Assembly (NCBI GenBank): GCA_003008705.1
Contig: PDUO01000017.1
Span: forward strand, 437,827 to 501,826
Origin: Pezicula radicicola
Taxonomy: Eukaryota > Ascomycota > Leotiomycetes > Helotiales > Dermateaceae
DNA length: 64,000 nt
Reading direction: 5' to 3'
Shown: positions 35,263-46,086 of the stretch, one piece after another
How positions within the stretch are numbered: the first letter of the stretch is position 1
Layout of the letters: each line of letters opens with the position of its first letter
Notes under the pieces: model-generated
What the model was told of the DNA's origin: nothing
Database searches by the model: none
Seen by the model: only the letters and a program-made list of their open reading frames with translations
Made by a program: the position numbers and the translations under genes

Positions 35263-36660
35263 CTACACGCGATGCCTTCGGCAATCTTCGCAAGCTGTCA
35301 AGTGGCAGTGTCGGCATGCAAGAATGTACTTCCAATGGCGATCGCCACAAACTTCACATACATAGCCCTTCCGGCGAAATTGGTCCCTTCGTTCCCAGCG
35401 TCCACGGTGATCGCACTCATGATTGTTTCGGAGTACTTGTTGCATATTTCTCACACGTCGCTGCCGTTCCTCTGCAGGCATTGGGTGATTTGCTTCCCTA
35501 TCAACCACTAGCTCAGCTCGTTCATACAGGTTCCTCTCTTCCCAGATGTCGCAGCGGCACGTCCTCCACTTTCGGCCACATGTGTAGCAGAACTCTGCAG
35601 AACACTTACACCTAGACTAGATATTAGTCCATGAAAATTAAAGAGGCAAATCTTCTCACGTCATATGATTGCAACCAGTATCCAGCGACACCATTGCACT
35701 GCACCCAAAACACCGACGCCACCTTTCGCCTTGTGCAAGATCTATGACGGCTTGTAGTGCCTGATCTTCTGGACACTCGCCGCCATGAGCAAGATTCTTG
35801 CAGTGGACACAAGTCTGAGAATTGCAGGCCGTACATCTAGCATTGTCTGAAGTTGTTTGTTCCAAAGGTATGAACCTTCTGCAGTCGGAACGGGCGCAAT
35901 ATATCCTATTAGTGGTTGAAAACTCAACCTTTGCACTATTAAAGGCTCGCAATTCCTCAGCAGATAGCTCTGCGCTGATGAATGAAGCCGGAAAGTGTTC
36001 ATCGCAGCACCTTGGTGGGAAAAGAAACTCATCATTGGTTGCCCGAACGAAGAGCGTCTTGACGCATCCTTTGCAGTAAATGTGACGGCAAGTTTTGAGG
36101 CGAATCGTCTCATGCGCATGGAATTTATCGGTGCAGGCTACGCATTCAAGCTTGCGTAGAGGCAACTGCTTATATCCTTCTTTCTGGCGTAAAGCATAGG
36201 GGAGTGACGGACCAGCCGAATCGTCAACACCATTATCGAAAGCTGTAACTTGATCTGCCCAAGTTATGAACTGCATGTTTTCTGTGCCTCTGCTCTCATC
36301 AATGACCGCTTCGAGATTCTCAATATCTATGTTTCCTTCGCTCAGCCTGAATGCGAGGCTCCGATCTTGCTGGGCTTGGTACTCCACTGCTCTCAGTTCT
36401 TCTAGAACAGTAGCATCATCGTCCACTGCCTTAGCAATACTATGGGCAACCCTCAGATCTTCGAAAAGGAGGATGCTCTTTTTCAGTTCTGCCTCAAAGT
36501 CAAGAAATGCTAAGACAAAATCGGGTTGTTTGTCCTCGCGATATTTCCCTCGCTGGAGATCACGCTGTGCCTCAATCTCTTGCACTTGAAGAGTAAGAGC
36601 AAAGAGCTCATCGTCGGAAGTCAGAATATGGTTGGTGCTGGGGATGCTTAGGGTTGCCAT
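35263..36660 (-). CDS. RBR-type E3 ubiquitin ligase (RING1-IBR-RING2)
   Basis: Two exons, complement join(35263..35611, 35660..36660), give 449 residues. The N-terminal 170 residues are helical and charged (ELFALTLQVQEIEAQRDLQR). The RBR region follows: RING1 (CVACTDKFHAHETIRLKTC, HIYCKGC), IBR (YCARSDCRRFIP, CTACNSQTCVHC) and RING2 (CFGCSAMVSLDTGCNHMTC, CKCSAEFCYTCG). The catalytic cysteine that forms the E3-ubiquitin thioester should be the Cys of GCNHM, which lies just before the intron. After RING2 comes an Arg/Cys/His-rich tail with extra CxxC pairs (CEVCGDRHW, CRHCH, CEDC). RBR/IBR proteins of this layout are expanded in filamentous ascomycetes. The pathway is unknown. Confidence 0.9.
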
Positions 36661-37671
36661 TGTGCTCCTAAAAATTCATAAACTAGAATCTGAGGGGATG
36701 GATTTTAAGGGTGGTCTTTGATTTATATTTACTTCTAAAGGCAATGAGATGTAAAGTTCACCGCTCGGTATTAGAATTCAGTTCAAGTAATGGCACGTTT
36801 TTAACTGGTCATGAAAATCCTGCAAACGGCAGGAATGTGGCATGAACATTCGTCATTTTATCTCGGTAATACTGTTCAACTACCCACATCAAGTCTGTTT
36901 GCAGAACAGTTCAAGGTCCGTTTGCACATACTATACCATCCGTTTTCATATACGCTCAATATGGAAATTGGTGTACTGAATCGGGCGTATAGCTCTCGAT
37001 GTATATAAGTTATATTTTTACCATTCATGATATTCCTCTGTACAGATCCCCATACTTTGACCTCTCGTTTGACAATGTTACATTCCCCAACCGAAAAGCG
37101 TCGGGTACTCCTCACATACAGCGGCATATTTATATTTACAGGGATCCACTTAGTAAAGGATTATAGTTCAGGTCGAGGTAGGTCGAGGTAGAGCTAATCC
37201 TCTCTCGAATCTACGAGCTTGTTGGGCTCTTCAAGTGCTGCCGGCTTGTAGATACTTTCACTCTCGTTCTATGCTAACTAACACCTTACGTGTTGCAATC
37301 CTTTTGGTATTGTTAATAGAATATAAGCTTATTACTAGCAAGAACACGATAAATAAGAATTATAGGGGTACTCTTACCTAGGACGCTAACCCGCCCCTAT
37401 CTCTATCTAGGCTTAGCCTACTCGGCTATAAGCACCACTGCAAGGCACCAACTCTATAAACAGTTCAGTCATTGTCACGATTAACCTGTGCTTGCAATTT
37501 TGGCGATACTTACGTAGAGGCCCAAGTACTAAGGTTGTTGGCTGGCGCAAGATCCTATTCAAGCTCATAGTTCAACTTGAGGTTGTTCTATACTTGATCA
37601 GAAACCTCACTGAGGGGTTAGCTAGATGCAATCTCTTGACGCCTACAAGTGAAGCGACTTACTCGTAAACT
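36661..37671. other. Intergenic region with a 10-bp tandem duplication
   Basis: No supported gene. GGTCGAGGTA is duplicated in tandem near 37173-37192. The 37.2-37.5 kb stretch has the appearance of old non-coding repetitive DNA, but I could not assign it to an element. Confidence 0.35.
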
Positions 37672-37965
37672 TCACCCATCCTGATAGTAGTCTTGTCCAT
37701 CCATGGAGAGGTTCAGGCCGTAATCATAAAAGGTTGGAAAAGCATCCGAGAGATCAACCAGAGTATCATTGACATCTTTTGTCAGGGTGCCGTCGGCACT
37801 CTCCTTGAAATTGGGGAAAGTCTTGTTGGTATATGTCAGCCAAGTAGCATCTGCACTAGAATTGAGGGACCCAACGTCCCACGTTTCTTCAACCATAAGA
37901 CAGAATGAACCAGACGAGTCGGCCAAGCAGCTCATATTATACTCGTAGATGAAGAGATCGACCAC
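37672..37965 (-). pseudogene. Fragment of a secreted-protein gene
   Basis: The frame reads YNMSCLADSSGSFCLMVEET and ends FYDYGLNLSMDGQDYYQDG before a TGA. The CLxDSSGxxC pattern and Asn-rich sequon-bearing sequence resemble internal exons of fungal secreted proteins. Upstream on the minus strand the frame continues for some codons (YLSAIQVVD), but I find no signal peptide or start codon, and downstream it ends abruptly. I therefore read it as a truncated remnant. An exon of an undetected gene is the alternative. Confidence 0.35.
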
Positions 37966-38065
37966 TTGAATAGCGGAGAGGTAGGCTAGTTGACAGGTCT
38001 TTATTTACCCCCCATTCTCCCCTAAGGTAGCCCTCCCAATGAATTTGGATCGTCTCATTTTGTCA

Positions 38066-39045
38066 TTATTTCGTCTCTTCGTCGATCTTGATTAGTGGTT
38101 CCACTACGTCTTCCCAGTACCTTGCTCGTTTCTCCAGAAACTCGTCGCGGCGGAATCTGATCTGTTCAACAGCGTTGACATCCCAGCCGCACTCAAGATA
38201 GATATCTTTGAGCTTGCGTGTGGCCGCCCACACGTCGTACTGTGCGCGCCAGCGGCGGCAGTCGTCAGGGCCCCAGTCCTTAGGGGGCTGACCACCGGAT
38301 TCTGAGAACAGGTCGTCATTAAAGTTTATGCCCTCCGGCGTGCCGAGATAGTTGAGGCTGCGATAATTCTCAATGACTGGGCCTAGGGCCTCGCGCGGCG
38401 GCGCGGCCGGGACGTGGAAGTAGTCGTCGACCTCATCATGATTGTCAATGGGCTTCCAGGGCGTCATAAGATCTAGATCCTGTGGTGTGAGCATTGTATG
38501 TAGTGTGATAGGTATAAAAACAAGATGGGGTGGTACATAGGGAGAGAGAGCTCAACCTTTGAACGCAGGGAATTTTTGAAAGGCAGCAAGGTCCAAAGAT
38601 ACAAACAAGGGAAGGCCAACAATCACAGCACTGTTCAAGAGCGAGGACACAACGTACTCGTCTTTGTATCATAGATAAACTCAGTTCCGTAGATCTCACT
38701 GCGTGTCAATCGCAGCGCCGTAGGCGGCATCTCCTCATCATGCAGCATCTCGCGGCGTGCCTCAAAGTCGCCCTCGTCCATTTCACCGAGGTAGGTAATG
38801 GGGAAGGTACTGGGTAGTAGCTGTAGGAACATCTCATGCGGCGTGACCTCGAGGTAGGGTAGAGCGCACATTAGCGCGACGGCGTCAGCAGCGTAACCCG
38901 CAGCGCGCGCGGCAGCCGTGTTGATGGCATCGGGCGGGTGCGGTGGTAGGCGTAGCAGGTTAGCAGGGATTGCGGCGAGAGTGTCGAGGAGCGTGTAGAG
39001 CTCGCATAGTGTCGCGATAATGTCGGCGTGAGGGTAGTCGGCCAT
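38066..39045 (-). pseudogene. Hypothetical fungal protein gene, apparently frame-disrupted
   Basis: Two GC-rich coding blocks face the same way. The first (39045 down to about 38655) starts MADYPHADIIATLCELYTLL and ends SEIYGTEFIYDTKT. The second (about 38485 down to 38066) reads DLDLMTPWKPIDNHDEVDDY, then contains LKDIYLECGWDVNAVEQIRF and ends PLIKIDEETK. Together they resemble one fungal protein of unknown function in which EFIYDTKT is followed almost directly by MTPWKP. The visible donor (ACGA|GTACGT) and acceptor (CACAG|GATC) join in the wrong phase by one base. Either a frameshift has occurred or a different acceptor (TTGAG|CTCTC, which adds about 23 residues) is used. GC content is clearly higher than in the flanks. 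Confidence 0.5.
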
Positions 39046-39591
39046 TGGTTGCAACGGGAGGTAGTGGAAGACGGGAGTGTTTACATTTAGGTCGCGCTGT
39101 TAGCGTCAAGAGAGAGAGGTACGAGTTTAGTCGGAATAGACTATATAAGCGAAAATCACCTAGCTAAGCTAAGCTCCTCTACAGGCTCTTTAAGGCAAAA
39201 GGGGCCTAAATTTAATCTTAATTAAGGTGTTAGCTTTAAATATAGCTTGTTTTACCTACTTAGTTAAGCTTAAGAAATATCTTATTTATTATTAGATTTT
39301 AAATATTAAACTAAAAAAATAAAGAATAGTTTTTTTTTACTCTCTTACAGTAAAAGACTTATTATAAAGTAAGAATAAGAAATATAAAAATTCCGAGATT
39401 ATAACCACAGATTTCCAAAAACGATCTTAAGAAATTCATTCGCTGTGGTCATTGACGAGCTTCTCCCTGCTTATTCTCTAAGAATTCGTAAGTCTCCGGC
39501 GAAAGTCCAATCCTGAAGGCTCTCAGAAGAGGCAATCTGGGGTGTTCCTGAGAAGGAGGCAAGAGTGACTAATAATATCATACAGATCGAT
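39046..39591. other. AT-rich tract
   Basis: From about 39150 to 39410 the DNA is strongly AT-rich with poly-A/T runs and no open frames, consistent with old RIP-mutated or decayed repeat sequence. No gene is supported. Confidence 0.5.
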
Positions 39592-40136
39592 GCGCCTCCA
39601 ACAGCTGAGCTGGAGCCCATCACGGATACCTATACACAATCAGATGAGGCCGACATAGACATGTCTTGTAAGTTTTGCTTCTCCCAACACTCACCCATAC
39701 ACTCCTCACCACCTCCCACCCAACCTCACTTATTACCTCGGAATCCCCTCTATTCAAAACCCTGGCTAACTCTCTCTCAGACAACGAGCTCTCAATCTAC
39801 GGCCGCCTCCGCAAAAACGAGAAACTCGGCCCCTACGGCGTGTAGTTCAAACTCCTCCACACCTGAGGCGACACCCTCTCTCCGCAGCAAACCTACGAGA
39901 AAGTCAAGTTATACTTCTGCTGCTACAGTATCAGCCGGCATAAGATGACGACCCTCACTCCATCCTACCACGCAGAAGCCTACTCCTCCGACGACAAAAG
40001 ATTCGATCTCCGGCTATTTTTGTGCCCAGGCTTCGAGGACGCTTATAAGAAGATTGAGAAGCGGATTGCGGCTATGGGGGTGATGGGAACAAAGGTTCCG
40101 GAAGGTGTTGGGGCGGAGGGCGAGAAGACTGTTTAG
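39592..40136 (+). pseudogene. C-terminal fragment of glutamine-dependent NAD+ synthetase, inactivated
   Basis: The translation follows the NAD+ synthetase C terminus: APPTAELEPITDTYTQSDEA, then after a retained intron (donor T|GTAAGT near 39669, acceptor CTCTCAG near 39780) [54 protein letters not shown] and [20 protein letters not shown]. Two in-frame stops break it: TAG at 39843-39845 and TGA at 39864-39866; the second replaces a conserved Trp. The N-terminal glutaminase and the ATP-binding part are absent. The functional gene must be elsewhere, as this enzyme is essential. The fragment is most likely a partial duplication later mutated, perhaps by RIP. Confidence 0.85.
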
Positions 40137-40920
40137 ATATACATAGGGAGCTTTGGGCTTGGTTCTGAGGTCGAATGATATGAACACGTTGAGTTAAAGA
40201 AGGACCTTGAGGACTGTTGTTCGGTGGGCTCACGACGTTTGCGCCATTGGTATACTCTGGCAGATCGTTCACAATAGTAGCACCCTGAGCACCTTAAGTG
40301 GAAGTGTTTGCGACTGATAGGTGTATAAAGTCGTCCTCCTGAGAAATAGAATGCTCTAGTGCATTGTGGATAACAGTAGGAGCCTAGGAAACTTGTGACT
40401 CTCGTAGTTGTGCTGCTGCAAGTGATCGTGCTTTATATACTTGTCGCTGCGTAAGACGTACTTAAGCGAGGTAAAGTTAGTCGAACAGCATTAAGGGAGC
40501 ACTAGATTCCTATATAGGAAATTTGTCGAAAATATTAATTAAGCAACGATGCAAATATTTGATTCGTCCGCAGCTTTTTAGTCTTGGTTTGTATGGAAGT
40601 GTCGGCCTTTTACATGTCGCACTGAATTCTTGATGGCTAGGTAAATGGATGGTCCCTACTGAACGTTCACGTTCTGTTGAATAGTACTTACAGTCTGAAA
40701 TTGATCACGTCTCTGCTTAGTAAGAATCGACTAAGCACCCATGAGGTTATTTAGACCACTTCCCTGCCCTCCTTTCCTCTACATCAACACTCAGTTCCAG
40801 GACAAATTCAAGCACTGTGTCTGGTCGATCTATATGTTATTCATCTTATACTAGATACATTCACCATTATTCATTTCCCAGTGTTAAACTCTTTCCTGCA
40901 AGAGAGGTCAAGGCCAAGCA
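40137..40920. other. Intergenic region between two pseudogenes
   Basis: No supported gene and no clear repeat. Confidence 0.45.
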
Positions 40921-42533
40921 TCATGTCTCGTCAGCCAATATTCTCCGAAACCAAATCATGCTATCCTCTAGTTCCATCACGAGAGCGACACCAAACTGGC
41001 TGACAGTCCCATCAGCAGAAAGTCGAAATTCTGCTTTTATCATCTCCTTATCACGCGTATCTATGTCCAGCTTTTCCGCAACAAAGAACTCGCCAGAGAC
41101 ATGAGTGAGAAATAGCTTAAAACGCCAACTTCTATCCGTGGCATCGATCTTGAGCTTACCCTCCTTACACTCCACCAACAATTTCCCATATCCGTCATGA
41201 AAGTAGGAGCCTACATATGACGAAAGTGGCAAAGCCAACGAAAGCGGTGGTTCGGGAATCTTAGGATAAAGTTCCTCGATAGTTTTGCACCTCCATTCCT
41301 CTTCATTCTTCGCGGCTTGCTCATCCCAATCGAAGCGCTTTTCTGCGGGTATTGAGAGCAGATCATCGACCAATGTCCAGCAGATCTTATCATTCGCCTC
41401 CCTAGCTTCCACCGTGTTCCCGAAGATAACAATACCCCAGTTCTTTCGTGGCAAGTACATCATCAGACACCCAAAGCCGTTCGTGGAGCCGCTATGAGAA
41501 ATCACAAGTTCTCCGTGGTACGTCTCCGTCGTCCAGCCTAACGCGTAGAGCGGTGGGCTCCAGAACGGGTTGGGCTCATCGCCTGTGATCATCCGTGGTT
41601 TGACGAGCTCTTCGTGCCCTGCTTCTGAAATAGGCCCTGTCCTGTGAATCATGCGGCGAAGAAAGTTCGCATAATCACTTGCCGTGCTCTTCATCTCGCC
41701 CGCGCCCGCTCCTTCGGGCTACTTGGGCCAGGGCACTTCAAAGTAAGAAGCATTTTCTTTATCCCATCCGTATCCTTTGGCCAGTTGATCTAGGGCGTGG
41801 TGCTCGATGATGTCGTCGGCCCCGAAGTAGGTGTCTTTCATTCCAAGTGGTGTCTAGATTCGCTGGCGCAAGAAATCGCCTATTTGGGTGCCGGTGAGAG
41901 TCTCAATCAGATGCACGGCTACAACATACATCACATTGCAATATTGGAACTTGGTCCGCGGAGGGGCGCTCAGGGGAAGATGGCGCAGCTTACGAGTCAC
42001 TGACTTAGGCGTATCGGGTATTTTGGCGTAAACACCCATACAGGCGTCGTCTTGACTGGGAGAGATGTTAGCCTTGATAAGCAGGTAACTTGAACGAATA
42101 GATACTCAGCTAAACCGCTCCGATGGGATAAGATATCCTCAATCGTCACTATCTCTGTGGACCGGCTATCAGAAAGGACAAAATCATCGCGGAGGAGTTG
42201 CGAGACTGGCGTTGACCACTGCACATCTGGATTAGACGTGTCGTCAACTAACAAAGAGACAGCGGCTGCGACGAAAGCTTTCGTCATGCTTGCTGCATTG
42301 AACAATGTCAAGGGTGTAACTTTTTCATCCGGGTATCGGGCAATGCCATAACCCTATTGTTCTTAGCACAAGTTTTGACGTGGCGTGATTTGATCATATA
42401 GAGACAACCAACGCACTTTCACCCATGTCGAATCGCCGTCCACGACTGCAATTGACGCTCCAGGGGTATGGTACTGATTGATAGTCTCGGTGATGAACTT
42501 GTCATACTTGGAGAAGAACTGGTCGCTATCCAT
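40921..42533 (-). pseudogene. Beta-lactamase-like serine hydrolase (class C/EstB type) with two in-frame TAG codons
   Basis: Three exons, complement join(40921..42055, 42106..42353, 42417..42533), keep phase throughout, with good GT-AG introns. Family landmarks: HTPGASIAVVDGD near the N terminus, the SxxK catalytic motif in FNAASMTKAF, HRSGL, the YxN motif in FQYCNVMYVV, then ISHSGSTNGF and a C-terminal lipocalin-like part. Two TAG codons interrupt it: 41854-41856 (in RQRI-stop-TPLGMKD, where relatives have Trp) and 41719-41721 (in PWPK-stop-PEGAG). Both can arise from C-to-T changes in CpA on the plus strand, the RIP preference. Everything else is conserved, so the inactivation looks recent. 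This family includes esterases and D-aminopeptidase-like enzymes; antibiotic resistance is not implied. Confidence 0.85.
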
Positions 42534-43815
42534 TTGATTCTTGTCAGAGTTGTCAATATCGAAAGATTGACCGAGCATGGAAAATACGCGATAAATACAT
42601 ATACAAATGCGTAGGAAGCTAACTAACAATACGAAGTACCACGACTAGAATGAGTCATACGATATTTGACATATTGTTGCACAGCCACAACTCAATCTAA
42701 CATAACCTAAACTACTTTCGTGCCTCGTTACATAAATCATTGTCAGATCTAAAGAGCTGACTAGGTAACTTATAACGAAATATTGGCAAGGTCATGAATA
42801 CTAGAGAGAAAGCAACTAATAACCAAAGCCACCAATCACTGATCTCAGAAGTACTTAATATCGCATCCCTTAGTTCGCAATCTCATAAACTACCTAGGGT
42901 GCCCACCTTATCTGTAGGACTGGACTTGTAATATTCGACCACACATTAGATCACCTGATCTTCATTAGAATCAAATAGCTCCCGAACTACCCTTGTAATA
43001 GTCAATTCAACTAATATAATATCTCAGAACCTACGGTCAATATGCGGTCATCATTAAGTGCACTAACTCCTTCGGCTAATTACGGTCAGGGGTCACAGCT
43101 CGCTAAGGGACGCTACAAATTACTTACCTATGCTGCTTACTGGAGAGGATTTATACGGTGGTATTGCTTACAACGTCCTTGCGATATATCAATATATCAT
43201 TTCAATTTGAGGCAGATAGATCACTAATTAACTATATATTTGTAAAGAGATTATAATCACTGGATTTAGTCAGACAGAGGCAGTATCAAATAAGAACTTA
43301 AGTCGAAGATCTCTAAAAAAACAGTAACTCAACTTGCCTAGTACATCATGTACATCACTCATTGTATAGCAGAAAGGATGACTTTGTTTACTCAAACACC
43401 TAGAACTAGAAATCCGTACAACTGCTATCTCAACTAAAACACTAAATGCACGTGTATAGAGATAATTAATCATCAAAAATATCCTCACATAAGAGCCTAC
43501 GGTGGCAGACTGTAGAACCTGGTGGAATAGCTAGCCTAGCCAAGTCATCAACTGCTTTTACAAATTGGTTCAGCTGCATAGACTGTGCATGTAAAACTTG
43601 TGAAAGCCTTACAATTGGACCAATGTAATCGCAGAGCTCGCTTCGCGTGATCCATCATCCTTACATTGCAAAAGGCAGCCTCATGGACAGAAATTTCTTA
43701 CGCCCCAGCCTGATACCTACGAAAATATATTGCCTTGATTTCCTTTCCATCACTAACAGTATTATCTTAGCTACTTTAGTCAAAATTCCGAGTTATCGTA
43801 TGTACATTTAACCAT
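42534..43815. other. Intergenic AT-rich region
   Basis: No supported gene; short open frames have no recognisable content. Confidence 0.4.
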
Positions 43816-44690
43816 GACGGTCCCTCCCGGATATTCGATAAAATCATCGCCTTCCTGTGCAAAATTTTCTCTGCTTTCATAAGTACTGATGCTTTTGATG
43901 AATTTAAATACGTTCAGCAGGAGCTCAGAAGCTTGGAATGCATTATGGAACAGATGAGGAACCTGCCACCAACAATGTTTCACTCACAGAGTCTTTACAA
44001 CAGTATGTGCGGCCTGATAGACAATTTGAAGGCTCCCCTCGGGACCTTCATGGATCGACTGAGAAAATATGAGCCAGCATTGGGAGTAGTAACAGATAGT
44101 AATGGACGGATAAAGATGATGAAAAAGATAGAGTGGGTCACTCAAGGCATGAGGTTACTTACCAGGGGCAAATACAAATTCAAGAACATCAAAAGACCAG
44201 AGAAACAATTAAAAGTTGTTCTCCAGAACTAGAGAATAAACTGTCTCTCCGTCTAGACCAGCTTCAATCCCACGATTTGGTACAACAAGAGTTGTTGTCA
44301 AAGGCACTGTAAGAGCTCTCATGATTCTCCAGGACGGTTCTGATAGCCTTAACAGTAATAAAATTCGAAAGGAGATAGAATCTCTGTGAGGGTCCCTCAA
44401 GTTCCAGTCACATAGCCATCAGACTAACGATGGTTCCCACATTAACGGTCTCGAGTCAGTGAATGATCCTATCGACAAATCATCCTATTCAATACATATT
44501 CATAACCCCATTGTACACACTAGCTCTGCGGAGAATTCTCGATTTGATATAGATGAAATAAGATCCAATATTGAAGGGTTGGGAGATAATATTACAACTC
44601 AATTAACGTCCTCAGATGATATCGAGCATGAAAGTATCAAAGCTAGCGAAACATGGGACCTAAGGTACAGATCGAAGCTACTCTGAATTC
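43816..44690 (+). pseudogene. Remnant of an NLR/ankyrin-type fungal N-terminal helical domain
   Basis: The frame reads DGPSRIFDKIIAFLCKIF, FDEFKYVQQELRSLECIMEQ, LGTFMDRLRKYEPALG and MKKIEWVTQGMRLL. This pattern (a helix, then 'EF..L..EL.SLE', then 'F..RL.KYE..LG', then 'KKI.W') is that of the coiled N-terminal domain found on many fungal STAND/ankyrin or ubiquitin-domain proteins. It stops at TAG 44230-44232. Beyond that, related coiled sequence (ENKLSLRLDQLQSHDLVQQE) continues in another frame with further stops, and a final open piece (44459-44686) is Ser/Ile-rich. There is no start codon with a normal N terminus. I read it as a decayed gene. Family assignment is by pattern memory only. Confidence 0.5.
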
Positions 44691-46086
44691 GGCTCCAATT
44701 CCAATACGCCTAGCATTGACAATGACAGGGAAATGATAATGGAATTGCCATTCTACCACAACTTTGCTAGTAGCGAGACTGAGCATGAAGATAACGGCTA
44801 TACATGGGAGAATTTTTGGGGCTCTTTCGTAAAGGTTGCTAAAGGTTCGTACCTCTATCTCTCGCGTAACTCCGAAACTCTCATTCTGCGGTATTCATTT
44901 CTTTAGGCGCGCAAATTTACCCATTCAGTTCCTAACGTCTTTTCATTAGTTACAATTGCAATAACGCCGATTCCCAGAGGGCCTTGGTATATTTAGTAGT
45001 GACGATGGGTAAGGCCTGGCTTATGGGAGATGGAGCCTCCATTGTCCTGGTAGCCTGGGATTCTCCAAGGAAATGTCAGAATTAGTCTATTCTTAGACTA
45101 TTGAATTAACTATAACATGTTTCTTGTGGAAGCTCTTGAGTTTTAGTCAAATATATCAGCAAGAGCTTTAACTTTCTACTTTAATCTTATCTTGCGATAG
45201 CATGCAACATCCTATGTTTTGGGACTCTTTTCTCTATTCCTTTTTTTCTCTTGTTTTGGCCGGCTTAGCTTTAATCTTTTTAGGGAACTTTTCAAGGGTT
45301 ACAAAATCAAGTCCAACAGATAGACACAGCAGGAAATTTATACGAAATAGATATATCCATGATGTTTTTAATGAAAGGCGGTCCGAAATATACCTTATAT
45401 CTTTACCTTAGAATACCATGCGTAGCGACAATACCTGGCACCCATATAGCGTCTTAGAACACTGTTGTAATATGGTATTGATGCATATTACAACCACACT
45501 TGTTAGCGGATATACTAGAAATCATAGCTCGCTTAGCAACGCTAGGGTACAGATTAATTATCGAAGGTGAGGCTCCTTATTGAAAATGGGGACAATATCT
45601 ACTCTTGGCTGCTAGCACTTTAGACAACTATTTTCTCTTAGAGTTCTGCGGCCTGTTATACTTGAAAAGTTTTATTACTAAACGTTGACCTAGATTAGAT
45701 GAGCCCTTCTTCAATGAATGATAGGCTGGGTAGCGTTATAGGGCATTGCTTATACGTAACCTAGCTGTTTTTATATATTAATTTGCTATTTTCAATTTAG
45801 GATCGGTAGGTAGGTTATTAGTTATATATGTTTAAAGGACTCTTAGTATAAGAGATTTGATCAGAGCGATTCACTTGAATTAAGTAACTTGATCTGTAGG
45901 TAATTATCAATCAATCCTCGATCTACATAACAAAGAAGGCACTAGTAAAAATCCAACTTCCCATTAGATTTAATTATCACAGTTCAACTCTTAAAGCCAT
46001 CAACATATTCTATATATTTCTCCTCCCTACATTTAACACCGAACCGAATAACTCTAAACCCTAAACCCTACCCCCCCTAATCTCAA
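44691..46086. other. AT-rich intergenic region with a short telomere-like motif
   Basis: No supported gene. At 46054-46080, just beyond the PTR2 stop codon, lies CTAAACCCTAAACCCTACC, two and a half units of CCCTAAA. It is too short to be a telomere. Confidence 0.45.

Noticed and set aside
37140..37500. Possible LTR or other repeat remnant
   Set aside because: A tandem 10-mer and a repetitive look are suggestive, but no TG...CA ends, target duplication or second copy could be found.
40921..42533. An antibiotic-resistance beta-lactamase
   Set aside because: Eukaryotic members of this family are generally esterase- or peptidase-like, and this copy is interrupted by two stops.
46054..46080. Telomere-like CCCTAAA repeats
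   Set aside because: Only about two and a half units beside an active gene's stop codon; fungal telomeres use mainly TTAGGG, and no subtelomeric structure is visible.
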